DNA of 36,867 bases from Saccharofermentans sp. (GTDB lineage: Bacteria > Bacillota > Clostridia > Saccharofermentanales > Saccharofermentanaceae), in the NCBI GenBank assembly GCA_024684815.1, contig JAIKWL010000072.1, forward strand, positions 1 through 36,867. The letters are read 5' to 3'. This document shows, one piece after another, positions 23,809 through 32,802 of this stretch. The position numbers were made by a program, and so were the translations under genes. How positions within the stretch are numbered: the first letter of the stretch is position 1; each line of letters starts with the position of its first letter. The notes beneath the pieces were generated by a model. It was not told where the DNA came from, made no database searches, and saw only the letters and a list, made by a program, of their open reading frames with translations.

Positions 23809-24921
23809 ATGGGATTCACGACAATTCAGTTATTTTCAATTCTCGAACCGCTGTACGTTCTGTTCGGCTGGCTTACGAGAGTTTTGTTCAATTTCTTCGG
23901 TAATTATGGTCTTGCAATCATATTTCTTACCATAATCATCAGAGGAGCTCTTATCCCTCTTAATATCAGATCACAGAAGTCCATGCTTAAAATGCAGGCA
24001 CTGAGTGGTAAACAGGCTGAACTTCAGCGTATTTACGGTGATGATAAAGACGGATATCAGGAAGCAGTGATGAAGCTGCAGAAGGAGAACGGTGCAGGCG
24101 GTCTTTCAGGATGCCTTCTTCCTATTCTCCAGTTGGTCTTCATCTGGCCTATGTACCGTATCGTCAGCGGCCCCTTGATCTATCTTTCACAGGTCAGCAA
24201 AGAGAATATCTCTGCAATGATCGATCTCGGCGAGAGAATGGGTGAGGGCGGAATTTTAGGCGGAAGAGTTTCACCGGAGATACACATCGACCTCATCAAG
24301 GCTCTTAATGAGAATGCACAGTTCTTAAATGAGTGTATAGACAAGGGATTTATCAAGTTAAGTCAGATGATCGATCTTCACTTCCTGGGAATGGATCTTA
24401 CGGTCACACCCGCATGGAATCCGAAGACGATAATATCCGATCCGAAGACTTATCTCCCGCTGCTTCTTATTCCGCTGATCGTTGTTGTTGTCAACGTCGT
24501 TACCATGCAGCTTTCAAAGATCATGAAACCCGGCTGGAAGGAAGAGGAAGAGGCTAAAAAGCGCGCAAAGATGAATCCTGCAAGAGCAGGCCAGGCCGGT
24601 GACGGCAAGGGCGGAGCCGAGGACTATACCCAGACCACAATGAAGATGATGAACTGGATGATGCCTATCCTTATGCTCGTTACGACATTTACAATGCCGG
24701 CTGCAATGGGACTTTACTGGATCATGTCAGGTCTTATGAGCATCATTACAAGTATCATCGTATATTTTATGTTCACCAAGCCTTATGAAGTGAAAAAGGC
24801 AGAGATTGAAGCTAAGAAGGATGCGGTATTCAAGAAGTCCGGCAAAGCTAAGCTCGCAGGAGCCGGCGAAGCAGACATTGACGTATCCGATAAGAAGAAC
24901 GGCAAGAAAAAGAAGGATTAA
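23809..24921 (+). CDS. yidC: Membrane protein insertase YidC/Oxa1/SpoIIIJ type
   Basis: The 370-residue Gram-positive-type insertase has five membrane segments: about 11-30, 33-51 (with the groove arginine in TIIIRGALIPLN), 104-127, the region after YLPLLLIPLIVVVV near 210-232, and one or two in 286-330. It lacks the large periplasmic domain of Gram-negative YidC, as expected. No N-terminal lipobox is seen. The C-terminal tail is rich in lysine and would bind ribosomes. GGAGA precedes the ATG. It stands between yidD and jag. Confidence 0.95.
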   Translation: MGFTTIQLFSILEPLYVLFGWLTRVLFNFFGNYGLAIIFLTIIIRGALIPLNIRSQKSMLKMQALSGKQAELQRIYGDDKDGYQEAVMKLQKENGAGGLSGCLLPILQLVFIWPMYRIVSGPLIYLSQVSKENISAMIDLGERMGEGGILGGRVSPEIHIDLIKALNENAQFLNECIDKGFIKLSQMIDLHFLGMDLTVTPAWNPKTIISDPKTYLPLLLIPLIVVVVNVVTMQLSKIMKPGWKEEEEAKKRAKMNPARAGQAGDGKGGAEDYTQTTMKMMNWMMPILMLVTTFTMPAAMGLYWIMSGLMSIITSIIVYFMFTKPYEVKKAEIEAKKDAVFKKSGKAKLAGAGEADIDVSDKKNGKKKKD

Positions 24922-24948
24922 TTTTGGCTCGAAGGAGGCCTTGCAAAT

Positions 24949-25671
24949 ATGGAGAAGACAGTTATCAAGACAGGAAAAACAGTTGATGAAGCTATCGAGG
25001 CAGCTCTTTCCGAGCTCGGCTGTACAAAAGAACAGGCAACTATCGAAGTTGTTGAAGAAGGAACAGAAGGCGGTTTTTTAGGACTTGGAAGAAAAGACGC
25101 TGAGGTAAAAGTTACATTTGATTCTGAAGAAGCGGTTGAAGATACTGCTTCAGAAGATAACGGTGATGATACATATTACGGTGACGATGAGAGCTTTGAA
25201 GGCGATGCAGTAAGCGAAGCTGAAGATGCAGCAGCAAACTTTGTTGCTGAAGTCCTTTCCGGTATCGGTATTCACGGCAACATGGATTCTTACAGAGAAG
25301 ATGATACGATCTTTATCTCTGTTACAGGTTCTGACTGCGGAGCTGCCATCGGACGCCACGGCGAGACACTTGAAGCAATCTCTTACATGACAAACCTCAT
25401 TGCCAACAAGCACAGTGAGCAGAGAGTACATGTTTATCTTGATGTAGGCGGATACAGAAAGCACAGAGAGCAGGTCATCAAGGGCCTTGCAGATAAGGCT
25501 GTATCCAAAGTAAGACGTTCCGGACGCAAGGTCATCATGGAAGCCATGAGTCCTGCAGAAAGAAGGATCGTACATTCCTATCTTCAGGAAGTAAAAGGTG
25601 TTACGACACACAGCGAAGGCGTTGAGCCTAACAGATGTGTTGTTGTCACTCCCGATACAGACAAAAAGTAA
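24949..25671 (+). CDS. jag: Jag/KhpB RNA-binding protein (SpoIIIJ-associated)
   Basis: The 240-residue protein has a Jag N-terminal domain (1-56, with EAIEAALSELG and GGFLGLGRKDAEVKV), an acidic linker (58-95), a KH domain (about 96-165) with the RNA-contact loop GRHG at 135-138, and an R3H domain (about 170-235) with ERRIVH around residues 204-209. KhpB/Jag proteins bind RNA and influence cell division and wall synthesis. GAAGGAGG lies before the ATG. It follows yidC as in most Bacillota. Confidence 0.95.
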   Translation: MEKTVIKTGKTVDEAIEAALSELGCTKEQATIEVVEEGTEGGFLGLGRKDAEVKVTFDSEEAVEDTASEDNGDDTYYGDDESFEGDAVSEAEDAAANFVAEVLSGIGIHGNMDSYREDDTIFISVTGSDCGAAIGRHGETLEAISYMTNLIANKHSEQRVHVYLDVGGYRKHREQVIKGLADKAVSKVRRSGRKVIMEAMSPAERRIVHSYLQEVKGVTTHSEGVEPNRCVVVTPDTDKK

Positions 25672-25714
25672 TTAACTTAAGACTGCTGTTTTAGCTTTTT
25701 CGCGGGCATTTTCA

Positions 25715-27136
25715 ATGTATTCGTATGATAACGAACCTATATGCGCCTGCTCCACGCCGGCCGGAATATCAGGCATAGCGGTTATCCGTGTTTCGGGTAA
25801 CGGCTGTGGAAAGCTTGCCGACAAATGCTCGGTTATCTTAAGAAGCAGCGGCGATTATAAATATCTTTCCGAACTTCCGGGTTATACATGCGCATTCGGA
25901 TACGTAAAAGATCCTTCAAACGGTCTTAAAGTAGACGAAGTCATATTCACACGCTTTGAAGCACCGCATTCCTACACGGGTGAAGAGATGGTGGAGATAT
26001 CTTCCCACGGTTCGGGAGCTGTTAAGCAGGAGATACTAAAGTGCCTTGGAATGTCGGGAATCAGGATGGCATACCCCGGTGAATTTTCAAGACGCGCATT
26101 CATAAACGGCAAGATGAGTCTTGCTTCTGCTGAAGCGGTTATGGATGTCATCAATTCAGAGACTGAAAGACAGCTTGAAGCTGCAGGCAGCCTCATGTCG
26201 GGCAAACTCGCAGAAGAAATAGAATATATAGAGAAAAATCTATATGACCAGGCTGCAATGCTCGAGACATTTACGGAGTTTGAACCTGAAGATCCGGAAG
26301 AAGAGAATGCCAAGTTAGAAACTGTAAAAGACAACTTAAGTGATTGTCACGACAGGCTTTCTTCACTCTGCAAAGGTTACGGAAAGGGAAGGATCTTATC
26401 CGAAAGACTGCGTGTGGCTCTTTTAGGCCTTCCCAACAGTGGAAAGAGTACGCTTCTTAATACGCTTACCGGTTTTGACAGGGCCATTGTTACCGAGGTG
26501 GCCGGAACAACCAGAGATACCATTGAGGTTCAGATAAACATCAACGGTATTCCCGTGACCCTTATCGATACTGCCGGAATAAGGCAGACTGAAGATATAA
26601 TCGAATCAATGGGTATAGGAAGGGCTATAGAAGCCGGCCGCGGAGCTGACATGATATTCTACATGATCCCGCCGGACATGACTTCTGAAGAAGCATACAG
26701 CGGCATTAAGGATATAATCGACGACTGTGAATCCGTGACAGCCGTTTTCTCGAAAAGTGATACAGGTGACAATCCCGAAAGAGAAAAGATCGAGACCGGA
26801 CTTAAGACTTTGGGGATAAAGAATTTCATCTCGGTAAGTGCCGAAGAAGATCTCAATATCGATAAACTCGAGGATGCGATAATCGATTTCTATAATGAAC
26901 TTGGCGGCGGTGCATCAGAGGGTCTTCTGATAACGAACAGCAGGCATTACACCAAATTCCTGAAGGCAACAAAAAAACTCTCACTCGCTTTGGATGCTCT
27001 CGATAACGGTCTGGGAACAGAAGTATGCGCTTCTGCTTTAAGAGCCTGTCTTGACGAGATCGGCGAGGTAACGGGCAAGACAGTCTCCGCAACTCTGGCT
27101 GACACGATCTTCTCAAGATTTTGCATAGGTAAATAA
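25715..27136 (+). CDS. mnmE: tRNA modification GTPase MnmE
   Basis: With MnmG, MnmE installs the carboxymethylaminomethyl group on wobble uridine 34 of several tRNAs. The 473-residue protein has an N-terminal tetrahydrofolate-binding domain (1-120), a helical domain, and an inserted G domain with P-loop GLPNSGKS (238-245), switch TTRDT (265-269) and DTAG (285-288). The G4 motif reads SKSD instead of the usual NKxD. The C-terminal CIGK (470-473) is intact. The ATG at 25715 has no clear ribosome binding site. The stop directly abuts the mnmG start. Confidence 0.96.
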   Translation: MYSYDNEPICACSTPAGISGIAVIRVSGNGCGKLADKCSVILRSSGDYKYLSELPGYTCAFGYVKDPSNGLKVDEVIFTRFEAPHSYTGEEMVEISSHGSGAVKQEILKCLGMSGIRMAYPGEFSRRAFINGKMSLASAEAVMDVINSETERQLEAAGSLMSGKLAEEIEYIEKNLYDQAAMLETFTEFEPEDPEEENAKLETVKDNLSDCHDRLSSLCKGYGKGRILSERLRVALLGLPNSGKSTLLNTLTGFDRAIVTEVAGTTRDTIEVQININGIPVTLIDTAGIRQTEDIIESMGIGRAIEAGRGADMIFYMIPPDMTSEEAYSGIKDIIDDCESVTAVFSKSDTGDNPEREKIETGLKTLGIKNFISVSAEEDLNIDKLEDAIIDFYNELGGGASEGLLITNSRHYTKFLKATKKLSLALDALDNGLGTEVCASALRACLDEIGEVTGKTVSATLADTIFSRFCIGK

Positions 27137-29074
27137 ATGACTATCCGTGAAGCTTTAGACTTGGATACGAGTTTTGAAGCGGGAACATTTGATGTTGCCG
27201 TAATAGGGGCAGGTCATGCGGGATGTGAGGCTGCGCATGCATCTGCAAAACTCGGGTTAAATACCATCCTGTTCACACTGTCTTTAGACAGTCTGGCAAA
27301 TCTTCCGTGCAATCCTTCTATCGGAGGAACTTCCAAGGGCCAGCTTGTAAGAGAGATCGATGCTCTGGGCGGCATTATGGGAATAATGGCGGATAAGTGC
27401 GCTGTCCAGATGAGAATGCTGAACAGATCCAAAGGTCCTGCAGTCTATTCTCCGAGAGCCCAGGAAGACAGGCAGATGTATTCAATGGAGATGCGTTACT
27501 ACCTTGAGAATCTTCCTAACCTTACCCTTAAGCAGGCGCACATAACACAGCTCCTGACAGATGAAGAAGGCAATGTGGCCGGAGTTATGACTGAAGGCAA
27601 AGCCGTATACAGAACCTCTGCTGCCGTTATCTGTTCCGGTACATATATGGAAGCAAGGATAATAAGAGGTGAAATTATTACCGAAAGCGGACCTGACGGT
27701 CTTCCGAGATCTGTGGGGTTATCCGCATCACTCAGATCACTTGGTGTTCCGCTCCTTAGATTCAAGACGGGTACGCCCGTAAGGGTCAATTCCAATTCGA
27801 TAGATTTTTCGCAAATGACTAGACAGGACGGGGAAGATGACATTCCGCCGTTTTCCTACAGAAATGAAATGGAAGGAAAGCTTCCGGCTCCTGTGTCCGA
27901 GCAGATACCGTGCTGGTCTATATGGACTACGGATGAGACACGCAAAGTTATAAGCGATAATATGGACAGATCTCCCCTTTACAGCGGAGAGATAAAAGGT
28001 GTCGGTCCGAGATACTGTCCGTCGATAGAAGATAAGTTCATGCGTTTTAAGGATAAGACGAGACATCAGATCTTTGTCGAGCCAATGGGACGCCATACCA
28101 ACGAGATGTATCTTCAGGGCTTTTCCACGAGTCTTCCCGAAGAGATTCAGGAGAAGATGGTCAAATCTTTGCCGGGACTTAAGGATGCGAAGATACAGAG
28201 GGCAGCCTATGCCATCGAATACGATCTGGTCGATCCTTTGTCAGTGAAGGCAAGTCTTGAATCAAAGATCGTTCCCGGATTATTTACCGCAGGACAGATA
28301 AACGGCTCTTCAGGATACGAGGAGGCCGCAGCCCAGGGAATAGTCGCAGGCATCAATGCCGCGATGAAGATCCTTGGTAAAGAGGCAGTCATCATTGACA
28401 GATCACAGGGATATATAGGCGTTCTCATAGATGATCTTGTGACCAAGGGAACGAATGAGCCCTACCGCATGATGACCTCGCGCGCCGAATACAGATTATT
28501 CCTAAGACAGGACAATGCTGATGAGAGACTTACTCCGATAGGACACGAGATCGGTCTTATCAGTGATGAGGTTTTCGGCAAGTTCGAAAAGAAAGTGGAA
28601 GCAATAGCAAAAGAAACGGAAAGACTGAAGAAGACTTATGTTGCTCCGACTGAAGAACTCAAAGAACTTCTTGATACATGCGGTCAGACATTGCCTAAAT
28701 CGGGTGAGAGCCTGGCTGATCTTATTAAGCGTCCAGGCGTGACATACGATCTTCTTGCTCCCGTTGACAGGGACAGAGAGCCTTTGGAAAGGAACATCAC
28801 CTTTGCATGTGAGACCGACATCAAATATGAGGGATATCTGTCGCTCGAGAAAGAAAAGATAGAGAAATTCAAGAACCTGGAGAAGATAAGGATCCCTGAA
28901 GATATCGATTATTCGCTCATAAAAGGCTTAAGGCTCGAAGCCACGCAGAAGCTTACAAATATGAAGCCCGAGAATGTCGGAAGAGCCTCGAGAATATCAG
29001 GCGTGTCACCGGCAGACTGCGAAGTGCTTCTCGTATATCTTGAACAGCTCAGAAGGAGACATGATAATGGCTGA
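27137..29074 (+). CDS. mnmG: tRNA uridine-5-carboxymethylaminomethyl modification enzyme MnmG
   Basis: The 645-residue FAD enzyme is the partner of MnmE. The FAD-binding Rossmann motif GAGHAGCE is at 24-31, PCNPSIGGTSKGQLVREIDALGG follows, and the family signatures GPRYCPSIEDK and EPMGRHTNEMYLQG are in the middle. Residues 1-14 extend beyond the common start. ATG 27137 begins immediately after the mnmE stop with no spacer, so coupling is likely. The last codons contain the ribosome binding site of rsmG (AAGGAGA), and the two genes overlap by 8 bases. Confidence 0.96.
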   Translation: MTIREALDLDTSFEAGTFDVAVIGAGHAGCEAAHASAKLGLNTILFTLSLDSLANLPCNPSIGGTSKGQLVREIDALGGIMGIMADKCAVQMRMLNRSKGPAVYSPRAQEDRQMYSMEMRYYLENLPNLTLKQAHITQLLTDEEGNVAGVMTEGKAVYRTSAAVICSGTYMEARIIRGEIITESGPDGLPRSVGLSASLRSLGVPLLRFKTGTPVRVNSNSIDFSQMTRQDGEDDIPPFSYRNEMEGKLPAPVSEQIPCWSIWTTDETRKVISDNMDRSPLYSGEIKGVGPRYCPSIEDKFMRFKDKTRHQIFVEPMGRHTNEMYLQGFSTSLPEEIQEKMVKSLPGLKDAKIQRAAYAIEYDLVDPLSVKASLESKIVPGLFTAGQINGSSGYEEAAAQGIVAGINAAMKILGKEAVIIDRSQGYIGVLIDDLVTKGTNEPYRMMTSRAEYRLFLRQDNADERLTPIGHEIGLISDEVFGKFEKKVEAIAKETERLKKTYVAPTEELKELLDTCGQTLPKSGESLADLIKRPGVTYDLLAPVDRDREPLERNITFACETDIKYEGYLSLEKEKIEKFKNLEKIRIPEDIDYSLIKGLRLEATQKLTNMKPENVGRASRISGVSPADCEVLLVYLEQLRRRHDNG

Positions 29075-29936
29075 CGGTCTGTTCCCAAAAAGAAAACCTC
29101 TTACCAAAGATGACATAAAGCGTTTGAGAGAAAGCCTTCCCAAGAAGGTTGAGATAAATTCCGAGGGGACGAAGATCACGGAGCATGATGAGGAGCCTGC
29201 AGATGTTGCACCTATCCTTGAGTCTCACTCTGAAGAGATAAGCGTCCCTTTGTCTGCCGAAGAGATACATGCCTTCCAGATCTACGCAGCGATGCTCAAA
29301 GAGAAGAATAAGGTAATGAACCTTACCGCCGTTGACGACGATAAGGGAATAGCCATGAAGCACTTTATAGACTCTCTTACACTCTGCCCTTATATCAGGG
29401 CGGAAGAAGATAAGCAAAAGAGTTCCCAAGCCCTTACATTCATCGATGTAGGGACCGGTGCGGGTTTTCCGGGCCTTCCGGTCAAGATATCCTGCCCGGA
29501 ACTGTCTGTAACGCTCATGGATTCGCTTGATAAGCGTCTTAAGTTTCTTGATGAGGTTATTACCGCTTTGGAACTTAAGGACTGTTCCACGGTCCATTCA
29601 AGAGCCGAAGACGCAGGCAGGAACAAAAAATACAGAGAGAAATATGACATAGTTACTGCAAGAGCGGTTGCAAGACTTTCCGTGCTTGCAGAATACTGCC
29701 TGCCGCTTACCAAAGTGGGAGGAGTCTTTCTTGCGATGAAGGCTCATTCTGATGAAGAAGAGACAGAAGCTTCCAAGGCTATTGCCCTTCTTGGCGGAAC
29801 TATTGAAAAGACGGATACGTTTAAACTCCCGGGTACTGATATGGAGAGGACGATAATAGTTGTCCGCAAGATCCGTCCTACTCCTGCAAGGTTTCCGAGG
29901 AAAGCGGGCACACCTTCCAAAACCCCTATAGTCTGA
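29067..29936 (+). CDS. rsmG: 16S rRNA (guanine527-N7)-methyltransferase RsmG, with N-terminal extension
   Basis: RsmG methylates N7 of G527 in 16S rRNA using S-adenosylmethionine. The 289-residue product contains the family core from about residue 62 (LSAEEIHAFQIYAAMLKEKN, MNLTAV, KHFIDSL), the SAM-binding motif DVGTGAGFPG at 127-136, and VTARAVARLSVLAEYCLPL. The first 60 residues are a charged extension (the usual length is about 240). ATG 29067 is 7 bases after GGAGA; ATG 29061 is too close to it. It is the last gene of the rpmH cluster; gyrA has its own promoter. Confidence 0.94.
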   Translation: MADGLFPKRKPLTKDDIKRLRESLPKKVEINSEGTKITEHDEEPADVAPILESHSEEISVPLSAEEIHAFQIYAAMLKEKNKVMNLTAVDDDKGIAMKHFIDSLTLCPYIRAEEDKQKSSQALTFIDVGTGAGFPGLPVKISCPELSVTLMDSLDKRLKFLDEVITALELKDCSTVHSRAEDAGRNKKYREKYDIVTARAVARLSVLAEYCLPLTKVGGVFLAMKAHSDEEETEASKAIALLGGTIEKTDTFKLPGTDMERTIIVVRKIRPTPARFPRKAGTPSKTPIV

Positions 29937-29995
29937 TAACCGGACATTTGTGCTATATATTATAATATTACGTGCGCGTGTGCGTATAGTTATGG

Positions 29996-30001
29996 TATAA
30001 T
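29996..30001 (+). promoter_or_regulatory. Extended -10 promoter of gyrA
   Basis: TATAAT at 29996-30001 is preceded by TGG, an extended -10 (TGnTATAAT). No consensus -35 is present, which such promoters tolerate. A second TATAAT at 29961-29966 lacks both features. Confidence 0.65.
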
Positions 30002-30072
30002 ACTTTAGTTTGTAGAAATGTATCTATTAACTAAAGTTATATGAATACCCGCATTACCATGGCTTTTGCGGG
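30002..30072 (+). promoter_or_regulatory. Structured 5' leader of gyrA: two hairpins
   Basis: ACTTTAGTT (30002-30010) pairs with AACTAAAGT (30029-30037), 9 pairs, at the expected transcript start. CCCGCA (30048-30053) pairs with TGCGGG (30067-30072), ending two bases before the GGAGG ribosome binding site (30074-30078). This could protect the mRNA end or affect ribosome access; no known riboswitch is recognised. Confidence 0.5.
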
Positions 30073-30084
30073 CGGAGGCGACAG

Positions 30085-32802
30085 ATGGCAGACAGCGACG
30101 ACAAGAAACAGGCCAGGCTTCAACAGGAAGCCGAGATGGACGAAGTGTTCAAGTCAGAACAAACTACGATAGTTCCGGTTGACTTAGACGGCGAGATGAA
30201 GAAGTCCTTCATCGACTATGCGATGTCGGTTATTTCCGACCGTGCACTCCCTGATATCAGAGACGGATTAAAGCCGGTTCACAGAAGGATCTTATATTCA
30301 ATGTTCACTCAGGGATTTACACCTGAGAAGCCTTACCGTAAGTGCGCTACCACGATCGGTGATGTTTTGGGACGTTTCCATCCCCACGGCGACGCATCCG
30401 TTTATGATGCACTCGTAAGACTCGCTCAGGATTTCTCATTGAGACATCCTCTGGTTGACGGTCACGGCAACTTCGGTTCACTGGACGGCGACCCGCCGGC
30501 TGCTTACCGTTATACGGAGGCTAGGCTTGAGAAGATCGCATTGGAGATGATGAGAGACATCAACAAGAATACTGTTGATTTCAGACCCAACTTTGATGAA
30601 CACGAGATGGAGCCTGTATCACTTCCTTCGCGTTTCCCGAACTTCCTTGTAAACGGTGCCGTAGGTATTGCCGTAGGTATGGCTACCAATATTCCGCCTC
30701 ACAATCTCGGCGAGGTTATTGACGGCTGCATCATGATGATGAACAATCCCGATGTTACTGTCGATGAACTCATGACAGTCGTTAAGGGACCTGATTTCCC
30801 TACAGGCGGAGCTATTCTGGGCACATCAGGAATCAGAGAAGCTTACCTTACCGGTAAGGGCCGTATCGTTGTGCGTGCCCATGCAGAGATCGAAGATCAC
30901 GGCGGAAAAACAAGGATCATCGTTCACGATATTCCTTATGCGGTCAACAAGGCAAGGCTCATCGAGCGCATGGCTGACCTTGTTAAGGAGAAGAAAGTCG
31001 AAGGCATTTCCGGATTAAGAGATGAATCCGACCGTAACGAACAGGTCCGTATCGTTATCGAGCTCAAGAAGGATGCCAATGCAGACGTTGTTCTCAACCA
31101 GCTTTATAAGAACTGCTCTTTGCAGGATGCATGCTGCGCTAACATGCTCGCACTGGTGCCTGATGCCGACGGAAAGCTCGAGCCTAAGCTCGTAGGTCTC
31201 AAGGATGCTCTCTTCTACTATATCAAGCATCAGGAAGACGTTGTTACACGCCGTACCCAGTATGACCTTGAGAAGGACGAAGCGAAGAAACATATAGACG
31301 AAGGTCTTCTTATCGCGATGGATTACATCGATGAGATCATCGCAATAATCAGATCATCACGCACTGAGGCTGAAGCAAAGGTGCGCATGTGCGAGCGCTT
31401 CGGACTTACCGACAAGCAGGCACAGCATATCGTTGATATGAGACTCGGACGTCTTACAGGTCTTGAGAGAGAGAAACTCGAGGCAGAGATCAAAGCTCTC
31501 ACAGAAGAGATCGAATATTTCCACAGAGTGCTTTCAGACAAGGAACTTCTTGATGATATCATCAAGACCGAGATGACCGAGATCAAGAATAAGTTTGCTA
31601 CTCCGAGAGTATCCGAGATCATAAACGGTTCGTTCGAGGATATCGATGACGAATCACTGATCGCCGAGGAGAATATCGTCGTAACTCTCACACACTTCGG
31701 ATATATCAAGCGTCAGAGAGTTGATACATATAAGGCACAGCACAGAGGCGGAAGGGGTATCTCGGGTCAGTCCACCAGAGAGGAGGACTATGTCGAGAAG
31801 ATCATAACGACGACGACACATAAGTTCCTTTTGTGCTTTACCAATACCGGAAGAGTGTTCAAGATCAAGGGTTATAAGATCCCCGAGACCACATCACGTT
31901 CTGCAAGAGGCACGGCGCTTGTTAACCTCCTGAACCTCAATCCCGACGAGACGATCAGAAACATCATCCCGATCGATAACTTCGAGGAAGAGGATCTCTA
32001 CCTTACAACTGTAACCAGATATGGTGTCATTAAGAAGACATCTATCGATAAATACGCGAACATCAACAAGAACGGTCTTATTGCGACAAAGATCCGTGAG
32101 GGAGACAGCGTTGTAGCCGTTCAGCTTACAAGAGCAGGACAGGAAGTCATCGTTGTAAGTGCCGCAGGTAAATCAGTCAGATTTAATTCAGATGATGCAC
32201 GTGATATGGGCCGTGGCGCCACAGGTGTAAGAGCTATGAGACTTGCTGACGACGATGAAGTAGTCGGCATGGAACCTGTTGATCCTTCAAGAGAGATCCT
32301 TGTTATATCCGAGAAAGGATACGGCAAGAGATCCAGGATCGACGATTACCGCGTTCAGAGCAGAGGCGGTAAGGGTATCATCACATACAAGGTATCAGAG
32401 AAGACCGGAAGACTTTGCGGTACCGTTTCGGTTACTGACGAAGATGACCTTCTTATCATCACGAGCCAGGGAGTCATAATCAGAGTAAGAGCTAATGAGA
32501 TTCCTACACTTTCAAGAGCTACATCGGGCGTTAAGCTCATGAAGTCCAATGAGGCTCTTGTTGTGGACTTCGCTCTTACGGACAGGGAAGAGGAAGAACC
32601 TGAAGAAATTACTGAAGAGACAGGCGAAGTTACAGGCACAGTCTCTGAAGTTTCTTCCGTGACCGCAGATGACGGCGAGGGTTTGAGCCCTAATGCCGAA
32701 AAGGTTCAGGAATTAGCCGATACTCTTGTTGCCGAGATCGAAGCTGAGAATATTGCTTCCGCTGAAAACGGCGACGGTGAAGATGAGGGAGACGACATCT
32801 GA
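30085..32802 (+). CDS. gyrA: DNA gyrase subunit A
   Basis: GyrA is the breakage-reunion subunit of gyrase. The 905-residue protein has an acidic N-terminal extension (1-25), the winged-helix domain with catalytic Tyr143 in AAYRYTEARL, the tower and coiled-coil, and a C-terminal six-bladed beta-pinwheel with the GyrA box QHRGGRG, which separates it from ParC. The tail (about 835-905) is very acidic. The quinolone-resistance region reads HPHGDASVYD (99-108): the residue equivalent to E. coli Ser83 is Ala104, while Asp87 is kept (Asp108). gyrB is not adjacent. Its stop overlaps the next gene by one base (TGATG). Confidence 0.97.
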   Translation: MADSDDKKQARLQQEAEMDEVFKSEQTTIVPVDLDGEMKKSFIDYAMSVISDRALPDIRDGLKPVHRRILYSMFTQGFTPEKPYRKCATTIGDVLGRFHPHGDASVYDALVRLAQDFSLRHPLVDGHGNFGSLDGDPPAAYRYTEARLEKIALEMMRDINKNTVDFRPNFDEHEMEPVSLPSRFPNFLVNGAVGIAVGMATNIPPHNLGEVIDGCIMMMNNPDVTVDELMTVVKGPDFPTGGAILGTSGIREAYLTGKGRIVVRAHAEIEDHGGKTRIIVHDIPYAVNKARLIERMADLVKEKKVEGISGLRDESDRNEQVRIVIELKKDANADVVLNQLYKNCSLQDACCANMLALVPDADGKLEPKLVGLKDALFYYIKHQEDVVTRRTQYDLEKDEAKKHIDEGLLIAMDYIDEIIAIIRSSRTEAEAKVRMCERFGLTDKQAQHIVDMRLGRLTGLEREKLEAEIKALTEEIEYFHRVLSDKELLDDIIKTEMTEIKNKFATPRVSEIINGSFEDIDDESLIAEENIVVTLTHFGYIKRQRVDTYKAQHRGGRGISGQSTREEDYVEKIITTTTHKFLLCFTNTGRVFKIKGYKIPETTSRSARGTALVNLLNLNPDETIRNIIPIDNFEEEDLYLTTVTRYGVIKKTSIDKYANINKNGLIATKIREGDSVVAVQLTRAGQEVIVVSAAGKSVRFNSDDARDMGRGATGVRAMRLADDDEVVGMEPVDPSREILVISEKGYGKRSRIDDYRVQSRGGKGIITYKVSEKTGRLCGTVSVTDEDDLLIITSQGVIIRVRANEIPTLSRATSGVKLMKSNEALVVDFALTDREEEEPEEITEETGEVTGTVSEVSSVTADDGEGLSPNAEKVQELADTLVAEIEAENIASAENGDGEDEGDDI

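Noticed and set aside
28974..29066. Longer RsmG reading starting inside mnmG
   Set aside because: It would overlap mnmG by 101 bases and has no site, whereas GGAGA sits 7 bases before ATG 29067.
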